Assembly: GCA_030066795.1 (NCBI GenBank) | Contig: JASJAW010000012.1 | Location: 115,333-179,332 of the forward strand | Source: Dinoroseobacter sp. | GTDB lineage: Bacteria; Pseudomonadota; Alphaproteobacteria; Rhodobacterales; Rhodobacteraceae | DNA length: 64,000 bases | Reading direction: 5' to 3' | Shown: piece by piece, positions 62,597-64,000 of the stretch | Numbering within the stretch: the stretch's first letter is position 1 | How the letters are laid out: every line of letters starts with the position of its first letter | Made by a program: the position numbers and the translations under genes | Notes under the pieces: model-generated | Told to the model about the DNA's origin: nothing | Database searches by the model: none | Seen by the model: the letters and a program-made list of their open reading frames with translations, nothing else

Positions 62597-62625
62597 AAAA
62601 AAAACCGCGCCCGAGGGCGCGGTTT
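62597..62625 (-). terminator. Terminator after flp copy 3
   Basis: An 11-bp inverted repeat (62602-62612 with 62615-62625) followed by about eight T residues on the minus strand (62604-62597). The strongest of the three flp terminators. Confidence 0.85.
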
Positions 62626-62652
62626 CTTAAACCAGTATCTGATACGGGGTTA

Positions 62653-62847
62653 TCAGAACTTCGTCTTGATCTGGTCGGTCTTCAGCTGCGTGTCGATGTC
62701 GGTCGACAGGTCGCTGATGCCGCCGGAAACAACGCCGTACACTGCGATGCCGAGGCCCACGATGGCTGCGGTCAGAACAACCCAGTCAACGGTCACTGCG
62801 CCGTCTTCGTCGTTGCGGAAAGTCTTTGCAAGCTTGAACAGTTTCAT
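62653..62847 (-). CDS. flp: Flp-family pilin, copy 3
   Basis: A 64-residue prepilin, MKLFKLAKTFRNDEDG leader then AVTVDWVVLTAAIVGLGIAV, identical to copy 2 except at residues 8 and 13. The ATG at 62847 follows AAAAGGGACC. A hairpin TCTGATA/TATCAGA (62638-62657) spans the stop codon, as in copy 1 with another loop. It is the first pilin unit of the locus. Confidence 0.93.
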   Translation of the reverse strand: MKLFKLAKTFRNDEDGAVTVDWVVLTAAIVGLGIAVYGVVSGGISDLSTDIDTQLKTDQIKTKF

Positions 62848-62953
62848 AGTCTTTGGTCCCTTTTAAGGTTCAGGTCAGGTCAGTTACCGATTTGGCTGGT
62901 GCGTGGTCTTGCGCCTCTGTGCCGTTCGGAATGATCGTAATTTGCTGTTGGAT

Positions 62954-62965
62954 TCGGGCGCGATT
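62954..62965 (-). promoter_or_regulatory. Conserved flp upstream box, copy 3
   Basis: On the minus strand AATCGCGCCCGA, 107-118 bases before the flp start. Upstream of it lies GTTAACCC, which resembles a CtrA half-site (TTAACC); this is weak evidence. The box sits in the divergent region shared with the lytic transglycosylase. Confidence 0.5.
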
Positions 62966-63097
62966 TGGGCGGGAGTGGGTTAACATTTGTGAAATCCCAA
63001 ACACTTGCTGCCTCTTTTCAAGAAGCGTAAACAATCCGCAGAGCAGACCTGAGACTTGTCGCGAAAAAACGTCTAATAACGGGATTTAAAGCCTGAA

Positions 63098-64000
63098 ATG
63101 ACCCAATTTTTCTGTGTCTCTTCATCATTTTTTCCTCCTGTCCCAAGGGATTTCTGGCGGAATGGGGCAGCTTCTGTCGTGATTGGCATCCAGATTGCCT
63201 GGATTTGTGCTGTGTGCGGGGCCTTTCCTGCGGTAGCGCAAAGCCTCGACACACCGTCTGAGTCGGAAAGCGAGTCGGCGCCGGCACCTGAGCGCGTTTC
63301 TCCGACCCCGCCAGCATCTCCGCAGGACTTCACCTTTAAACGCATACGGCCTCCGGAACCCGGTGCAACCCGGCGTATTACCGTACAGATCGTGCCGCAG
63401 CCTGATCCGCCGCCGCTGCCTGCCGTCGCAGATATCCCCGAACCGGACGCGCCGTCACAGCCATTCTCGGAGCCAGTGGAGGTGTCCGGCTTTTATCAGG
63501 CGTTGGGCACTGGTCGTGTTGCTGCAGGGCCCTCCCGCCTTCTTGAGGCTATGGAATGGTTCGATACAGCTGACCCTGCGCCTGCGGCACCACCCCTGTC
63601 ACATATGGCAAGTCTCGCGGAGCAATATGGCCGTGACATGCTAGCAGCCTCGCTGGGCACGCAGGTTTCTCCTGCGCTCGCGCTCGCCGTGGCGTGGACG
63701 GAAAGCAGCGGTCGCGCCAGCGTCACCAGCGCGCAGGGCGCGCAGGGTTTAATGCAGCTCATTCCGGCGACAGCGGCTCGCTTCGAGGTCGAAGATCCTT
63801 TTAATGCCCAACAGAACCTGCGTGGCGGCATTGCCTATCTGGATTGGCTTCTGAACCGGTTTGGCGGCGACCCCGTATTGGCCCTCGCAGGATACAATGC
63901 TGGCGAGCGCGCCGTTGAGCGTGCGCAGGACGGGGCAGGGGGCGTTCCGGATTATCCGGAGACCCGTGAATATGTCGTAAAGGTTCTCTCGGCGTGGCGG
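63098..64000 (+). CDS. Lytic transglycosylase (SLT domain), 3' end outside window
   Basis: From the ATG at 63098 the frame stays open to the window end (301 codons). An N-terminal hydrophobic segment or signal (VVIGIQIAWICAVCGAFPAV, cleavage near AVAQ) leads to a Pro/Glu-rich linker and an SLT domain from about residue 175: VAWTESSGRASVTSAQGAQG with the catalytic Glu, then GLMQLIPATAARF and LALAGYNAGERAVERAQDG. It cuts peptidoglycan; next to the pilus locus it could open the wall for the Tad machine. RBS is weak. Confidence 0.85.
   Translation, partial: MTQFFCVSSSFFPPVPRDFWRNGAASVVIGIQIAWICAVCGAFPAVAQSLDTPSESESESAPAPERVSPTPPASPQDFTFKRIRPPEPGATRRITVQIVPQPDPPPLPAVADIPEPDAPSQPFSEPVEVSGFYQALGTGRVAAGPSRLLEAMEWFDTADPAPAAPPLSHMASLAEQYGRDMLAASLGTQVSPALALAVAWTESSGRASVTSAQGAQGLMQLIPATAARFEVEDPFNAQQNLRGGIAYLDWLLNRFGGDPVLALAGYNAGERAVERAQDGAGGVPDYPETREYVVKVLSAWR

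Overview
The window is chromosomal DNA from an alphaproteobacterium, most likely a marine Rhodobacterales (Roseobacter-group) member. The basis is the protein families and their order: an ScfR/PccR-type regulator beside PHA genes, ruvCAB followed by ybgC-tolQRAB-pal-cpoB-tilS-ftsH, fhs-folD, DUF1127 and DUF3253 proteins, a YeeE/YedE transporter, the ligase-associated helicase/PdeM pair, and a Tad pilus locus with Flp pilins carrying Asp-Trp in place of Glu-Tyr. The DNA looks G+C-rich. No rRNA, tRNA, CRISPR array, insertion sequence or prophage was seen. Genes are densely packed, with many 4-base ATGA/GTGA overlaps.

Layout. 1-6.3 kb: a truncated short-chain fatty-acyl regulator faces phaB-prpE-phaA-phaC, which links propionyl-CoA formation to polyhydroxyalkanoate synthesis. 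6.4-10 kb (minus): a flavocytochrome ferric-reductase-like protein, an OmpR-type regulator, a histidine kinase and a small membrane protein. 10.7-14.5 kb: a LuxR-type regulator diverges from a periplasmic molybdopterin-fold protein and a hybrid kinase (PAS-HisKA-ATPase-REC-HPt). 14.8-17.8 kb (minus): a three-gene set of membrane glycerophosphodiesterase, phospholipase-A2-like secreted protein and coiled-coil membrane protein. 18-24.3 kb: yghU, DUF3253, priA (minus), transaldolase, DUF484, xerC. 24.3-30.5 kb: marR with paired operators, small membrane proteins, YeeE transporter and an MFS transporter divided by an FNR-like box, msrA, prmA, DUF1127. 30.7-42.5 kb: ruvCAB, an unknown gene, ybgC, the Tol-Pal system, cpoB, tilS and ftsH, all plus strand. 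42.6-46.1 kb: a membrane protein, a structured leader, fhs and folD. 46.1-49.7 kb (minus): thioesterase, PdeM, Lhr-type helicase. 49.7-62.9 kb (minus): a Tad/Flp pilus locus running flp, flp, flp, rcpC, rcpA, an OmpA-like lipoprotein, tadZ, tadA, tadB, tadC, two TPR lipoproteins, prepilin peptidase and an AAA ATPase. A truncated lytic transglycosylase begins at 63.1 kb on the plus strand.

How the parts work together. Acetyl-CoA and propionyl-CoA are condensed (PhaA), reduced (PhaB) and polymerised (PhaC). Fhs and FolD together run formate to 5,10-methylene-THF. RuvABC, PriA, XerC, PdeM and the helicase serve recombination, replication restart and repair. Tol-Pal plus CpoB couple outer-membrane constriction to division. 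The Tad locus builds an adhesive pilus from three near-identical pilins.

Most unusual points: the PLA2-like/glycerophosphodiesterase pair; the triplicated flp units with a shared upstream box, shared terminators and, in two copies, a hairpin spanning the stop codon; a structured RNA leader in front of fhs; the twin palindromes at marR; and the molybdopterin-fold protein sitting inside a phosphorelay locus. None of these was tested by database search.
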